DNA of 64,000 nucleotides from Lysobacter sp. K5869 (GCF_018847975.1 NZ_CP072597.1:4379001-4443000), one strand, 5' to 3'; shown: positions 31,589-39,955, numbered from the stretch's first letter. Notes: generated by a model not told the origin, from the sequence alone. Numbers and translations are program-made.

Positions 31589-33271
31589 ATGCTCGCCCAT
31601 CTTTCGCTCAAGCAATTCGCCGTCGTCACCGCCGCCGAACTCAGCTTCGGTCCGGGTCTCACCGTCATCTCCGGCGAAACCGGCGCGGGCAAGTCGCTGC
31701 TGGTCGACGCGCTCGGCCTGCTCGGCGGCCTGCGCGCCGACAGCGGCGTGGTCCGCCACGGCGCCGACCGCGCCGAACTGGTCGCCGACTTCACCCTCGA
31801 CGACGCCCCGCTCGCCGCGGTCTGGCTGCGCGAGAACGAACTCGACGAAACCGGCGACGGCGACGCCCCGGTCTGCCAGATCCGCCGGGTGATCCGCGCC
31901 GACGGCGGTTCGCGCGCCTGGGTCAACGGCCGTCCCGTCACCCTCGGCCAACTCGGCGAGCTCGCCGGGCGCCTGGTCGAAATCCACGGCCAGCACGAAC
32001 ACCAGGCGCTGCTCACCCGCGCCAGCCAGCTCGACCTGCTCGACGCCTACGGCCGCCACGAGGCCGCGCGTGAGCCGGTCGCGGCCGCCGCGCGCGCCTG
32101 GAGCGCGCTGCTGCGCGAGCGCGACGGGCTGGTCGCCCAGGGCGACGTCTCCGACCGCATCGGCTGGCTCGAACACCAACACGCCGAACTCGAACGCGAG
32201 GCGCTGGAACCCGACGCCATCGCCAAGCTCAACGCCGACCACCGCCGCCACGCCCACGCCGCCGGCCTGATCGCCGCCTGCGAAAGCGCGTTCGCGCGCA
32301 TCGGCGGCGACGAAGGCCCGTCGCTGACCCGCACCTTGCAACAGGTGCGCGGCGACTTGCAGCGCGTGGCCGAGCACGAGCCGCGCCTCAACGATGTCGA
32401 CGCCCTGCTCGACAACGCCGCGATCCAGATCGACGAAGCGCTGTCCCTGCTCGACCGCGTGCGCGACGACCTCGACCTGGACCCGTCCGAATTCGAGCGC
32501 ATCGAAGCCAAGCTCGGCCGCCTGCACGAACTGGCGCGCAAGCACCGGGTCGCGCCGGAACAACTGGCCGCCACCCGCGACGGCGTCGCCGCCGAACTGG
32601 AACAACTGCGCGGCGCCGGCGAGCGCCTGGACAAGCTCGACGGCGAAATCGCCGGCGCGCGCGCGCAGTGGCGCGCCGCCGCCGACGCGCTCGGCCGCGC
32701 CCGCCGCGAGGCCGCCGCCTCGCTGTCGGCGCGCACCACCGAACTGATCGGCGAACTCGGCATGGGCGGCGGCCGCTTCGCCGTGGACATCGAGCCGCAG
32801 GAAGAAGACCGGCCCGACCCGAACGGCGCCGAACGCGTCGAATTCATGGTCGCCGCCAACCCCGGCCAACCGCCGCGGCCGCTGCGCAAGGTCGCCTCCG
32901 GCGGCGAACTCTCGCGCATCTCGCTGGCGATCGAAGTCGCCGCCTTCGGCCTGGACGCGGTGCCGACCATGGTGTTCGACGAAGTCGACACCGGCATCGG
33001 CGGCGCCGTGGCCGAGATCGTTGGTCAAAAGCTGCGCGCGCTCGGCGGCAGCCGTCAGGTGCTGTGCGTCACCCACCTCGCCCAGGTCGCGGCCCAGGGC
33101 CACGCCCACTACCGCGTCGCCAAGGCCGCCAGCGAAGGCGTCACCCAGAGCGCGGTGCAGGTGCTGGCGGCGAAGGAGCGCGAGGAAGAGCTGGCGCGCA
33201 TGCTCGGCGGCGTGGAGCTGACGAAGGAAGTGCGGGCGGCCGCGCGGCGGTTGTTGGCCGATGTGAGTTGA
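31589..33271 (+). CDS. recN: DNA repair protein RecN
   Basis: RecN is an SMC-like ATPase that acts early at double-strand breaks. The 560 residues have the Walker A loop GETGAGKS (about residue 35), the QHEHQALL segment, a long coiled coil (about 160-380), the ABC signature VASGGELSRISLAIE and Walker B TMVFDEVDTGIGG. The ATG at 31589 gives the standard MLAHLSLKQFAVV opening; the 82 in-frame codons upstream are not conserved. No Shine-Dalgarno is seen, and CACAAT nine bases before the ATG could mean a leaderless message. Confidence 0.97.
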   Translation: MLAHLSLKQFAVVTAAELSFGPGLTVISGETGAGKSLLVDALGLLGGLRADSGVVRHGADRAELVADFTLDDAPLAAVWLRENELDETGDGDAPVCQIRRVIRADGGSRAWVNGRPVTLGQLGELAGRLVEIHGQHEHQALLTRASQLDLLDAYGRHEAAREPVAAAARAWSALLRERDGLVAQGDVSDRIGWLEHQHAELEREALEPDAIAKLNADHRRHAHAAGLIAACESAFARIGGDEGPSLTRTLQQVRGDLQRVAEHEPRLNDVDALLDNAAIQIDEALSLLDRVRDDLDLDPSEFERIEAKLGRLHELARKHRVAPEQLAATRDGVAAELEQLRGAGERLDKLDGEIAGARAQWRAAADALGRARREAAASLSARTTELIGELGMGGGRFAVDIEPQEEDRPDPNGAERVEFMVAANPGQPPRPLRKVASGGELSRISLAIEVAAFGLDAVPTMVFDEVDTGIGGAVAEIVGQKLRALGGSRQVLCVTHLAQVAAQGHAHYRVAKAASEGVTQSAVQVLAAKEREEELARMLGGVELTKEVRAAARRLLADVS

Positions 33272-33283
33272 GGGTTGCAGCCA

Positions 33284-33310
33284 GGGGAATGAGGGGAATG
33301 GGGAACCGGG
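33284..33310 (+). repeat. G-run tract after the recN stop
   Basis: GGGG AATGA GGGG AAT GGGG AACC GGG is a canonical G-quadruplex motif 12 bases after the recN stop codon, in sense orientation, before the terminator at 33396. Confidence 0.6.
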
Positions 33311-33395
33311 AATGGTGAGGGCGCGGGTGGCCGTGCGTTCGCCGCGAGCCGGTTCGATCCGCCTGGAAGCTTGAAACCCCAGCCGCTTCGCCCAC

Positions 33396-33423
33396 AAAAA
33401 AGCCCGCTCACGCGGGCTTTTTT
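33396..33423. terminator. Bidirectional intrinsic terminator between recN and fur
   Basis: A stem AAAAAAGCCCGC / GCGGGCTTTTTT with a TCAC loop gives a G+C-rich hairpin followed by a T-run on both strands. It ends recN on + and fur on -. Confidence 0.92.
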
Positions 33424-33472
33424 CCAAGCCGGTTTCATCGAAGCCGGGATGCCGCCGGAGCCAGGACGATCA

Positions 33473-33505
33473 CCCCATTCCCCGCTCCCTTCCTTCCCCG
33501 CTCCC
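33473..33505 (-). repeat. G-run tract after the fur stop
   Basis: On the minus strand, five G runs (GGG, GGGG, GGG, GGGG, GGGG) spaced by two to six bases form a quadruplex-type pattern that begins four bases after the fur stop in sense orientation. Confidence 0.55.
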
Positions 33506-33508
33506 GCT

Positions 33509-33910
33509 TCACCGCTTCTTACGCACGTACAGCACCAGCGAGTGTTCCTCGATCAGGTAACCGTGCTCGGCGGCGATCTTGCGCTGCAGCTCCTCGATCT
33601 CGGAGCTTTCGAACTCGATGATCTTGCCGGTGTCGATATCGACCATGTGGTCGTGGTGGTGGCCGCGGTCGAGCTCGTAGACCGATTGGCCGGCCTCGAA
33701 GTTGTGCTTGAGCACCAGACCGGCCGACTCGAACTGGGTCAGCACCCGGTAGACCGTGGCCAGGCCGATGTCCTCGCCCTTCTCCAGCAGCATCCGGTAG
33801 ATGTCTTCCGCGGTCATGTGCCGCGGCTTGGCGCTTTCCAGCAACTCGAGGATCCGCATGCGCGGATGGGTGACCTTGAGTCCGGCGTTGCGCAGGTCCT
33901 GAGATTCCAT
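33509..33910 (-). CDS. fur: Ferric uptake regulator Fur (cysteine-free)
   Basis: Fur represses iron-uptake genes with Fe2+ as co-repressor. The 133 residues hold an N-terminal winged helix (about 1-82, MTAEDIYRMLLEKGEDIGLATVYR), then a dimerisation domain with the metal-binding HHHDHMVD. No cysteine occurs anywhere, so the structural CxxC zinc site found in E. coli Fur (at CLDCG) is replaced here by DIDTG. The gene is divergent from bamE, whose promoter lies between them. Downstream lie a G-run tract and a bidirectional terminator. Confidence 0.96.
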   Translation of the reverse strand: MESQDLRNAGLKVTHPRMRILELLESAKPRHMTAEDIYRMLLEKGEDIGLATVYRVLTQFESAGLVLKHNFEAGQSVYELDRGHHHDHMVDIDTGKIIEFESSEIEELQRKIAAEHGYLIEEHSLVLYVRKKR

Positions 33911-34053
33911 GGGGGCGTTGTCCCTTCGATGACGTGGACCGGTGGAGCCGGCCCGGGTTAAGACCGGCTGGCCGTCGCCGCGAAGGGCGCGTTGGGCGGG
34001 CGGGCCGGAATGGCGGATGAACGCGAGGGGCCGCCCCGCGCCGCGATCCGCCC

Positions 34054-34081
34054 TTGGTGGGGTCGCCCTTCAGTGTATCAT
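34054..34081 (+). promoter_or_regulatory. Sigma70-type promoter of bamE
   Basis: TTGGTG (34054-34059), a 16-base spacer and TATCAT (34076-34081) form a good match. Transcription would begin near 34088, giving a leader of about 34 nt to the bamE ATG. It lies in the fur-bamE divergent gap. Confidence 0.6.
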
Positions 34082-34121
34082 CGGGCCCGTTGCCTTCGAC
34101 TGCCGACGACACCTCTATCCG

Positions 34122-34517
34122 ATGCGTAAAGTCCTGCTCGTTCTCTCGCTCGCCCTGGTCACTTCCGGCTGCGGCATCATCTACAAGCAGCCCATCTATC
34201 AGGGCAATCTGCTGGAGAAGACCGCGGTCGACCAGCTCCAGGCCGGCATGAGCAAGCAGCAGGTGCAGGTGCTGATCGGCACGCCGTCGGTCGAGGACCC
34301 GTTCCACCAGAACCGCTGGGACTACACCTCGACCCAGCGCGTCGACCGCCTCGGCCACACCTCGCGCAAGAACCTGACCCTGTGGTTCGAGAACGACGCC
34401 CTGACCAAGTGGGAAGGCGACTACTTCCCCGAGCAGGACAAGGAAATCGCCGCGGCCTCGGTCAAGCAGTTCGGCCGCAACCTGGCCAAGGAAAAGGACA
34501 AGAAGAAGCGCCGCTGA
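34122..34517 (+). CDS. bamE: Outer membrane protein assembly factor BamE (OmlA/SmpA)
   Basis: BamE is a lipoprotein of the beta-barrel assembly complex. The 131 residues start with a lipoprotein signal peptide whose lipobox LVTSGC places the lipidated Cys at residue 17. The SmpA/OmlA domain follows: LLEKTAVDQLQAGMSKQQVQVLIGTPSVEDPFH and the strand WDYTSTQR. The C-terminus is lysine/arginine-rich (EKDKKKRR). The start at 34122 is set by the signal peptide. The divergent fur-omlA arrangement is typical of xanthomonads. A hairpin terminator follows directly. Confidence 0.95.
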   Translation: MRKVLLVLSLALVTSGCGIIYKQPIYQGNLLEKTAVDQLQAGMSKQQVQVLIGTPSVEDPFHQNRWDYTSTQRVDRLGHTSRKNLTLWFENDALTKWEGDYFPEQDKEIAAASVKQFGRNLAKEKDKKKRR

Positions 34518-34538
34518 GGCGCGCCTTGCCCGACCCGA

Positions 34539-34563
34539 CGACAGCCGCCGCGAGGCGGCTGTT
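34539..34563 (+). terminator. Hairpin terminator after bamE
   Basis: Nine-base arms ACAGCCGCC / GGCGGCTGT around GCGA, followed by TTCGTTT, lie 22 bases after the bamE stop. The hairpin doubles as the start of the tandem repeat that follows. Confidence 0.75.
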
Positions 34564-34715
34564 TCGTTTGGGGGGATCGCTTCGCGGGATGCGCTTCGCG
34601 CCGGCGTCGCGAGGCGGCCGTTTCGCTTTCGGGACGGTTCGCGGGATGCGCTCCGCATCGGCGCCGCGAGGCGGCCGTTTCGTTTCGCGGGCGGGTTCGC
34701 GGGACGCGCTTTGCG
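34547..34715. repeat. Three degenerate tandem repeats of about 57-59 bp
   Basis: Copies starting at 34547, 34606 and 34663 share CGCGAGGCGGCYGTTTCG, then TTCGCGGGATGCGCTYCGC. They fill the gap between bamE and the convergent rnfH. A related fragment (CCGTTTCGCGGGCGGGTTCG) recurs near 40329-40348. Confidence 0.75.
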
Positions 34716-34798
34716 GCCGGAGCGTTCCGCCCGAGCCGCGGCCTTCGCAACGGCACGCCGACGCAACGGCCGCGCCGCGAGAGCCAGCCGGAACCGGC

Positions 34799-35068
34799 CT
34801 ACTTCTTCTTGAGCGGCCGCTCCTCGGCCCGTCGCCGCCGCGCTTCCTTGGGATCGATCTGCAGCGCGCGCAGCAGCTCGACCCGGTCGCCGTCGCGCAG
34901 CGCCGTGCCGGCGTCGGCGTGCACGCCGAACACCGCGTAGCCGGCGGTCTGCGCATCGCCGTCGAAACCCGCCGCGGCCACCGCTTGCGCCACCGTCGCG
35001 CCCTCGTCCAGCTCCAAGGCGACCGCCTCGAACCGGCGCGGCCACGCGCGCACCACTTCGATCTTCAC
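34799..35068 (-). CDS. rnfH: RnfH family protein (UPF0125)
   Basis: This 89-residue, beta-grasp (ubiquitin-like) protein is conserved next to ratA and smpB; its molecular role is unproven. The pattern [29 protein letters not shown] and the later GDRVELLRALQIDPKEARRRRA match the family. It starts with GTG at 35068 inside the ratA stop (GTGA overlap), with GGGAGG upstream. The C-terminal tail is Lys/Arg-rich. Co-translation with ratA is therefore likely. Confidence 0.88.
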   Translation of the reverse strand: MKIEVVRAWPRRFEAVALELDEGATVAQAVAAAGFDGDAQTAGYAVFGVHADAGTALRDGDRVELLRALQIDPKEARRRRAEERPLKKK

Positions 35069-35547
35069 GCAGGCCTCCCGCCGGCGGCCGGACCGGCCGC
35101 GCCGACCGGCGCCGCCGGCTCGGCGCCGCGATCGGCGACGCGGACGAAATCGTCGACCATGCGGTCGGCCAGGCTCTGGAAGCCCAGCGCCATCGCCGGC
35201 CCCAGCAGCTTCACCGCCGGCTCGAATTCCAAAGTCAGCGTGACCTTGCACGCCGACTCGTCCAGCGCATGGAACTCCCAGCGGCCGCCGAGCTTGCGGA
35301 ACGGCCCGTCGACCAGCTTGAGTTCGATGTGGTGCGGCGGCGACAGCGTGTTGTGGGTGGTGAACCACGTGCGCAGCGCGCCCAGCCCCAGATCCAGGCG
35401 CGCGACCATGTGCGCGTCGTCGGCTTCCAGGATCTGCGCGGCCTCGCACCAATCGAAGCGGCGCGGATAGGCGGCGACGTCGTTGACCAGCGCGAACATG
35501 CGCGCGGCGGAGTGTTCGACCAGGGCGGAGCGGCGGATGGTAGGCAT
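35065..35547 (-). CDS. ratA: RatA/COQ10-like SRPBCC protein
   Basis: This 160-residue START/SRPBCC fold protein is 'RatA' in E. coli, where it was called a ribosome-association toxin; the same fold is a ubiquinone-binding helper (Coq10). Visible motifs are [32 protein letters not shown] near the N-terminus and the C-terminal helix [20 protein letters not shown]. The ATG at 35547 begins the fold. It is followed by rnfH with a four-base overlap and is divergent from smpB. The family call is strong; toxin or quinone role is open. Confidence 0.88.
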   Translation of the reverse strand: MPTIRRSALVEHSAARMFALVNDVAAYPRRFDWCEAAQILEADDAHMVARLDLGLGALRTWFTTHNTLSPPHHIELKLVDGPFRKLGGRWEFHALDESACKVTLTLEFEPAVKLLGPAMALGFQSLADRMVDDFVRVADRGAEPAAPVGAAGPAAGGRPA

Positions 35548-35732
35548 CGTTCTCGCTAATTGGGATCGCGGCGCGGGTTTCAACCGGTGTCGCCCGGATC
35601 GCCCGCATCGGCAACGGCGCGCGTCGCCGCGAGGCGATTCTCGGCGATTCCGGGCCGGCAAAGCGACCCGGCGCCGCTCCCGCCCCGCCGGCCGGCTACT
35701 CAAACCGCCTCCGGATCGGAGACAATCGCCGC

Positions 35733-36242
35733 ATGGCCAAGACAAACAACAAGACCGCCAAGGATAAAGGAAAGGGCGGCGCTGGCGGCACCATCGCGCA
35801 AAACAAGCGCGCCCGCCACGAATACCACCTGGAAGAGAACTTCGAAGCCGGCCTGTCGCTGCAGGGTTGGGAGCTCAAGTCCATCCGCGCCGGACGCGCC
35901 AACATCACCGACGCCTACGCCGTGGTGCTGCGCGGCGAGCTGTACCTGATCGGCGCCCAGATCGTCCCGCTGATCTCCGCGTCCACCCACGTCGTCGCCG
36001 AGGAACGCCGCAGCCGCAAGCTGCTGCTGCACCGGCGCGAGATCGACACCTTGATCGGGCGGGTCCAGCGCGACGGCTACACCGTGATTCCCACCTCGCT
36101 GTATTGGAAGGGCAACAAGGTCAAGGCCGGGCTGTCGCTGGCCAAGGGCAAGCAGAGCCACGACAAGCGCGAAGCCAGCAAGGAGCGCGACTGGGAGCGC
36201 GAGAAGCAGCGGGTGATGCGGCGGCACAACCGCGACGCGTGA
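35733..36242 (+). CDS. smpB: SsrA-binding protein SmpB
   Basis: SmpB binds tmRNA and carries it to stalled ribosomes. The 169 residues have a basic, disordered N-terminus (about 1-22), then the OB barrel beginning [34 protein letters not shown], and the C-terminal tail [20 protein letters not shown] that enters the decoding site. Its partner ssrA lies about 4.2 kb downstream. GACAAT sits six bases before the ATG and no Shine-Dalgarno is seen, so the message may be leaderless. Confidence 0.97.
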   Translation: MAKTNNKTAKDKGKGGAGGTIAQNKRARHEYHLEENFEAGLSLQGWELKSIRAGRANITDAYAVVLRGELYLIGAQIVPLISASTHVVAEERRSRKLLLHRREIDTLIGRVQRDGYTVIPTSLYWKGNKVKAGLSLAKGKQSHDKREASKERDWEREKQRVMRRHNRDA

Positions 36243-36365
36243 GCCCGGCGGCCGCGCGCGGCGCGGTCGCGGGCGGACGGTATCGGCAAGCGAATTCGGC
36301 GGCGGCGCGGGCGACGCGCTCGCTGCCGTTTTCGTGCGCGTGGGTGCGCGGCGCCCGGGATCGGG

Positions 36366-36610
36366 GTTATCGATGCGACGAGGGCTCTGCCGGCCGGCGT
36401 GCGCAGGCCTTCCGCGATGCGTTCGCGGTTAGCGGAGCGTCGCGGTCGCGGCTTACGCCGCTCCTACATGGGCTGTCTGTACGCGTCGGTGCGGGGTCGG
36501 CGCTATCGATGCAATCGGGGCGCTGCCGGCCGGCGCGCGCAGGCCTTCGGCGATGCGTTCGCGGTTGGCGAAGCGTCGTGGTCGCGGCTCGCGCCGCTCC
36601 TACAGGGAGC
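36366..36610. repeat. Direct duplication of about 109 bp, period 136
   Basis: Copy A (36366-36474) and copy B (36502-36610) both run from TATCGATGC through GCTCTGCCGGCCGGCG-like sequence, CGATGCGTTCGCGGTT and GTCGCGGCT to GCCGCTCCTACA. They differ at scattered positions, so the duplication is not recent. Each ends in a GTAGGAGCGGCG-type palindrome. Confidence 0.8.
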
Positions 36611-36637
36611 CCATGTAGGAGCGGCGCGAGCCGCGAC
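36581..36637. repeat. Perfect inverted repeat with 24-bp arms
   Basis: Two GTAGGAGCGGCG-type elements face each other: left arm 36581-36604 and right arm 36614-36637, with a nine-base loop GGGAGCCCA. This would be an extremely stable hairpin, at the end of the convergent gap between smpB and the kinase. Confidence 0.9.
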
Positions 36638-36691
36638 CGCGCAAATACGAACGCCGGCGAAACCCGCGGCGAACCGCGCACGCAACCGCCC

Positions 36692-38944
36692 TCACCCGCC
36701 GTGCGCACCGCCCGGCAACGTGAAATAGAACGTCGCTCCCTCGCCCTCGCGCCCCTCGGCGCGGATCGTCCCGCCATGGCGCTCGACGATGCGCTTCACC
36801 GACGCCAGCCCGATCCCGTGCCCGGCGAAATCCTCGACGTTGTGCAGGCGCTGGAACGGCCGGAACAGCTTGTCGACATACGCCTGCGGGAAGCCGGTGC
36901 CGTTGTCGCGCACGAAGAACTCGCGGCCGCCGCCCGGCGCCTCCGCGGTGCCGAACTCGATCGCCGCCGGCTCGCTGTCGCGGGTGAACTTCCACGCGTT
37001 GCCGAGCAGATTGCCGAGCAGATTGCGCAGCAGCGAAGCGTCGCCGACCACGCGCAGGCCCGGCTCGATCCGCACCTGCACCGCGCGCTGCGGCTCGCCC
37101 ATGCGCAGCTCCTCGATCAATTCGCCGGCGAAGCGGCTCAGATCGACGTTCTCGTGCTTGAGCTCGCTGCGGGTCAGGCGCGACATCTTCAACAGCGCGT
37201 CGATCAGATCGCCCATGCGCGCGGCGGCCTTGCGCACCCGCGCCAGATAGCTGCGGCCGGACTCGTCGAGCCGGTCGGCGTACTTCTCGCCGAGAATCCG
37301 GCTGAAGCCGTCGATCGCCCGCAACGGCGCGCGCAGATCGTGCGAGACGCTGTAGGCGAACGCCTCCAGTTCCTGATTGGCCTGACTGAGCTCGCGCGTG
37401 CGCAGCGCCACGCGCGCCTCCAGCGTGCGGTTGAGCGCGTGCACGCGCGCTTCCGCGCGCAGGCGCTCGGTCACGTCCTCGACCTGGACCAAACCGGTGA
37501 TGTCCTGCCCGACCTTGCCCGGCACCGGCGAATACGTGAGCTGCACCTGCCGCGCCACGCCGTGCTGGCGCAGCAAGCGGCGGGTGGCGCGGTGCACGCC
37601 GTCCTCGTCGGTGCGCGGCTCGTCGTGCGCGTGCGCCTCGCCTTCCTCGTCCTCGAGCAGGCTGTCGAAACGCTGGTCCAGCAACTGCGCGCGCGGCAGG
37701 CCGACGATGTTGGCCAGCGCCGGATTGGCGTCGACGATGCGGCCCTCGCTGTCCAACAGCGCCTTGCCGATCGCCGAATACTGCATGGCGCTGCGGAAGC
37801 GCGCCTCGGAGCGGCGGAAGTCCTCGGTCATGCGCAGCGCGATCTGGCGCGCGCGCGACTCGGTATGCGCCAACACCAGAGCGATGCCGTACAGCAACAG
37901 CGCGGTGAAGATGCCCAGCGCGAACATGTTGCGCAGGCCTTCCATGCGCGGCACCGCTTCCTCGATCGGCGGGGATTCGTACTCGATCCGCCAGGTGCGC
38001 CCATAGACCTCGAACGTGGTCTTGTGCAGGAACGCCGCCGGCTGCGCCGGCTTCGGCCCCGCGGTCTCGAACAACAAGGCGTTGCCGCCGCCGCTTTCAT
38101 CGTAGATGCGGAAACGCAGATCCCCATGGCCGTCGTCCAGCGAGGTCTCGACGAACTTCTGCAGGCGGAACGGCACGTACACCCAGCCCTGCATTTCGGC
38201 CCGGCGCAGGCTCGGGCTCTGCGGCCGGCCGCCGCCGAGGTACACCGGCAGCACCAGCAGCAAACCGGTGCTCTTGATCCCGTCGTGCTTGTCCTGCAGC
38301 AGCTGGATCTGGCCCGACAAGCGCGCCTGCCCCGACTCCAGCGCGGCCTCCATCGCCGCGTGGCGCACCGGCTCGGCGAACATGTCGTAGCCGATCACCT
38401 CGACGTTGGCCGCGGTCTTGGGCTCCAGATACAGGATCGGCCCATACACCTCGCGCTGGCCGAACGGACGCACCGTCAGCAAGCCGTAGCCGGCGTCGCG
38501 CCATTCGCTCTGCAACTGCACCAGCAACCGCTGCGGCACGTAGCCGGTGAAGCCCAGGCCCAGCGTCGAGGGAAACCGGCGCTGCAGGTTCATGCCTTCG
38601 ACGTACGCCTTCCACTGCGCCGCGGTCGGCCGCTGCACCGAGGCGAACAGCGACACGCCGCCGCGCGCGACCAACTCGTAATTGACCATGCGCTGCTGCA
38701 GCAGCTCGGTGACCTGCGTGGTGCGGCCGATGAACTCGGCCTGGGCCGAACGCTGCTCGCGATCGCGCGCCACCCGCCACGCGGTGAACACCAGCACCAG
38801 GGCGACGATAAACACGATGAACGCCAGCACGTAACCGCGCCGCGGCATCAAACCGGAGACATCGGCGTAATCCGGCGCGGAGTCCGGTTCGTTCGGCGGA
38901 GCGGCGCGGGCGGCCGGATCGGTCGTCGTCATCCGCCCAAGCAT
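36692..38944 (-). CDS. Orphan sensor histidine kinase with CHASE and PAS domains
   Basis: The 750-residue membrane kinase has: cytoplasmic start, transmembrane segment (about 38-58), a periplasmic CHASE domain (about 80-300, TLGLGFTGYVP, YGPILYLEP), second segment (about 340-360), PAS domain (about 380-495), coiled coil, HisKA domain with phosphorylated His535 (SVSHDLRAPLRAIDGF) and HATPase with N-box LLGNAWKFT and DNGTGFP, GHGIGL. CHASE domains bind small extracellular signals. No response regulator gene is adjacent, so its partner is unknown. A second in-frame ATG lies at 38932. Confidence 0.92.
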   Translation of the reverse strand: MLGRMTTTDPAARAAPPNEPDSAPDYADVSGLMPRRGYVLAFIVFIVALVLVFTAWRVARDREQRSAQAEFIGRTTQVTELLQQRMVNYELVARGGVSLFASVQRPTAAQWKAYVEGMNLQRRFPSTLGLGFTGYVPQRLLVQLQSEWRDAGYGLLTVRPFGQREVYGPILYLEPKTAANVEVIGYDMFAEPVRHAAMEAALESGQARLSGQIQLLQDKHDGIKSTGLLLVLPVYLGGGRPQSPSLRRAEMQGWVYVPFRLQKFVETSLDDGHGDLRFRIYDESGGGNALLFETAGPKPAQPAAFLHKTTFEVYGRTWRIEYESPPIEEAVPRMEGLRNMFALGIFTALLLYGIALVLAHTESRARQIALRMTEDFRRSEARFRSAMQYSAIGKALLDSEGRIVDANPALANIVGLPRAQLLDQRFDSLLEDEEGEAHAHDEPRTDEDGVHRATRRLLRQHGVARQVQLTYSPVPGKVGQDITGLVQVEDVTERLRAEARVHALNRTLEARVALRTRELSQANQELEAFAYSVSHDLRAPLRAIDGFSRILGEKYADRLDESGRSYLARVRKAAARMGDLIDALLKMSRLTRSELKHENVDLSRFAGELIEELRMGEPQRAVQVRIEPGLRVVGDASLLRNLLGNLLGNAWKFTRDSEPAAIEFGTAEAPGGGREFFVRDNGTGFPQAYVDKLFRPFQRLHNVEDFAGHGIGLASVKRIVERHGGTIRAEGREGEGATFYFTLPGGAHGG

Positions 38945-39011
38945 ACAAGCCGCACCCGGACAGGCCCATCGCGGCGGCTACACGCCACGCCCGCCGCGCC
39001 CGGCCGCTGCG

Positions 39012-39356
39012 CTAATCCCGCGGCGCCTCCTCGATCATCAAGCGGTTGATGCATTCGAGTTGATCGAGCGCCGCGCGCCGGCACAGCCGCGCCCAATGCC
39101 CCGGCATCGCCACCGCCACGCCGTTGACCCGCTGCTGCCACCTCGCCACATCCATCTCGTCGGCCGCCTGCAGCAAGGCGCGGCCGTTGCGGTCCGCGCG
39201 CCGCGCCAGCCACGCGCGCGAGGCGCGGCGCATGCCCCACCACCAACCGCCCGCCATCGACAAGCCGACCAGCAGGCCGGCCAGCGCCGCCAGCATCAGC
39301 CGCGAACTCGCGACCGGGGCGCCGATCGCGGCGGCCTCCACCACCGCCGCGATCAC
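39012..39356 (-). CDS. Small membrane protein co-translated with the YdaS-like regulator
   Basis: This 114-residue protein has one hydrophobic N-terminal segment (about 20-45, LMLAALAGLLVGLSMAGGWWWG) and an Arg-rich cytoplasmic part with an acidic C-terminus. I recognise no family. It starts with GTG at 39356 inside the stop of the upstream regulator gene (GTGA overlap), which argues for translational coupling and a shared role. Phage lysis or membrane-signalling proteins look like this in size, but nothing in the sequence decides it. Confidence 0.6.
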   Translation of the reverse strand: MIAAVVEAAAIGAPVASSRLMLAALAGLLVGLSMAGGWWWGMRRASRAWLARRADRNGRALLQAADEMDVARWQQRVNGVAVAMPGHWARLCRRAALDQLECINRLMIEEAPRD

Positions 39357-39763
39357 GGCGCCCCCTGGGTCAAGGCCAGCAATTCGGCCGCTCCGACCCG
39401 GAACCCGCAGGCCCGCACCATCCGCAGCGCCCGCTGCCGGGTCGAGACATAGCCGCGCGAACGCATCTTGCGCAGCATCGCCGCCGACACCCCGGCCGCC
39501 TGCGCCGCCGCGCGCACCGTCTCGAAACAGGCGATATAGCGTTCGATCGGATTGGGCCGCTCGCTCGGCGGCGCCCGCCGCCGGTCGTGCCCGCTATCAC
39601 CGCGGGAATCGTTTTCCACCGCACATTCGACCTGCGATTCGGCCGCGTTCGTGACGCGGCTTCCGTTTTGCGGATTCTGTCGCGAGGCCGTGCCCCGTTC
39701 GCGCGCGCGGTCGCGGCGCCCATCCGCCCAGGTGTTGCCGTTGCTGCGATTCAGCCCATCCAT
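39353..39763 (-). CDS. YdaS/Cro-like DNA-binding protein, divergent from a CI-like regulator
   Basis: The 136 residues consist of a polar, disordered first half and a C-terminal helix-turn-helix of Cro/YdaS type (about 72-125: PIERYIACFETVRAAAQAAG, VSAAMLRKMRSRGYVSTRQRALRMVRACG). Such proteins are the lytic-side regulators of lambdoid switches, opposite a CI-type repressor as is the case here. The start at 39763 lies next to the AT-rich divergent region. The disordered N-terminal extension is unusual for YdaS-like proteins; a shorter start cannot be excluded. Confidence 0.62.
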   Translation of the reverse strand: MDGLNRSNGNTWADGRRDRARERGTASRQNPQNGSRVTNAAESQVECAVENDSRGDSGHDRRRAPPSERPNPIERYIACFETVRAAAQAAGVSAAMLRKMRSRGYVSTRQRALRMVRACGFRVGAAELLALTQGAP

Positions 39764-39806
39764 GGCCCATTCCTTGTCTGCATCCGTGCCCGCTCAAACT
39801 ACCATC

Positions 39807-39875
39807 GCAAATTGCTCTTTTCAACAAGCAAAAAGAGTGATGTTTTGGCACGAGAATACGCAACAATGAGTTGCG
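39807..39875. promoter_or_regulatory. AT-rich divergent operator region of the CI/YdaS-like pair
   Basis: In a G+C-rich window this stretch is clearly AT-rich. It contains palindromes GCAAATTGC (39807-39815) and CGCAAC-AATGA-GTTGCG (39859-39875), and between them an imperfect inverted repeat TGCTCTTTT / AAAAAGAGTGA (39813-39840). The shared GCAA...TTGC half-sites suggest several binding sites for one or both flanking regulators. Confidence 0.6.
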
Positions 39876-39955
39876 CTCTCTTTTCGCCCCGGCCGCGGCC
39901 AGGGCTCGAAACCGGCGCCCACGTTCTAGCCCTGCAGGATGCTCCGGCGAGACCT

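Larger units (their letters stand above)
36243..36691. other. Gene-free repeat-filled region between smpB and the CHASE kinase
   Basis: This 449-bp convergent gap contains two 109-bp direct copies (36366-36474 and 36502-36610), three GTAGGAGCGGCG-type palindromes and one long perfect inverted repeat. No coding region can be supported. Confidence 0.7.

Noticed and set aside
30428..33427. A 999-codon minus-strand open frame over hrcA and recN
   Set aside because: It crosses recN antisense and overlaps hrcA in another frame; no domains.
34799..35547. ratA-rnfH (ratA/ratB) as a toxin-antitoxin module
   Set aside because: The RatA fold is that of COQ10/START proteins and the pair is conserved beside smpB; the sequence alone gives no support for a toxin role.
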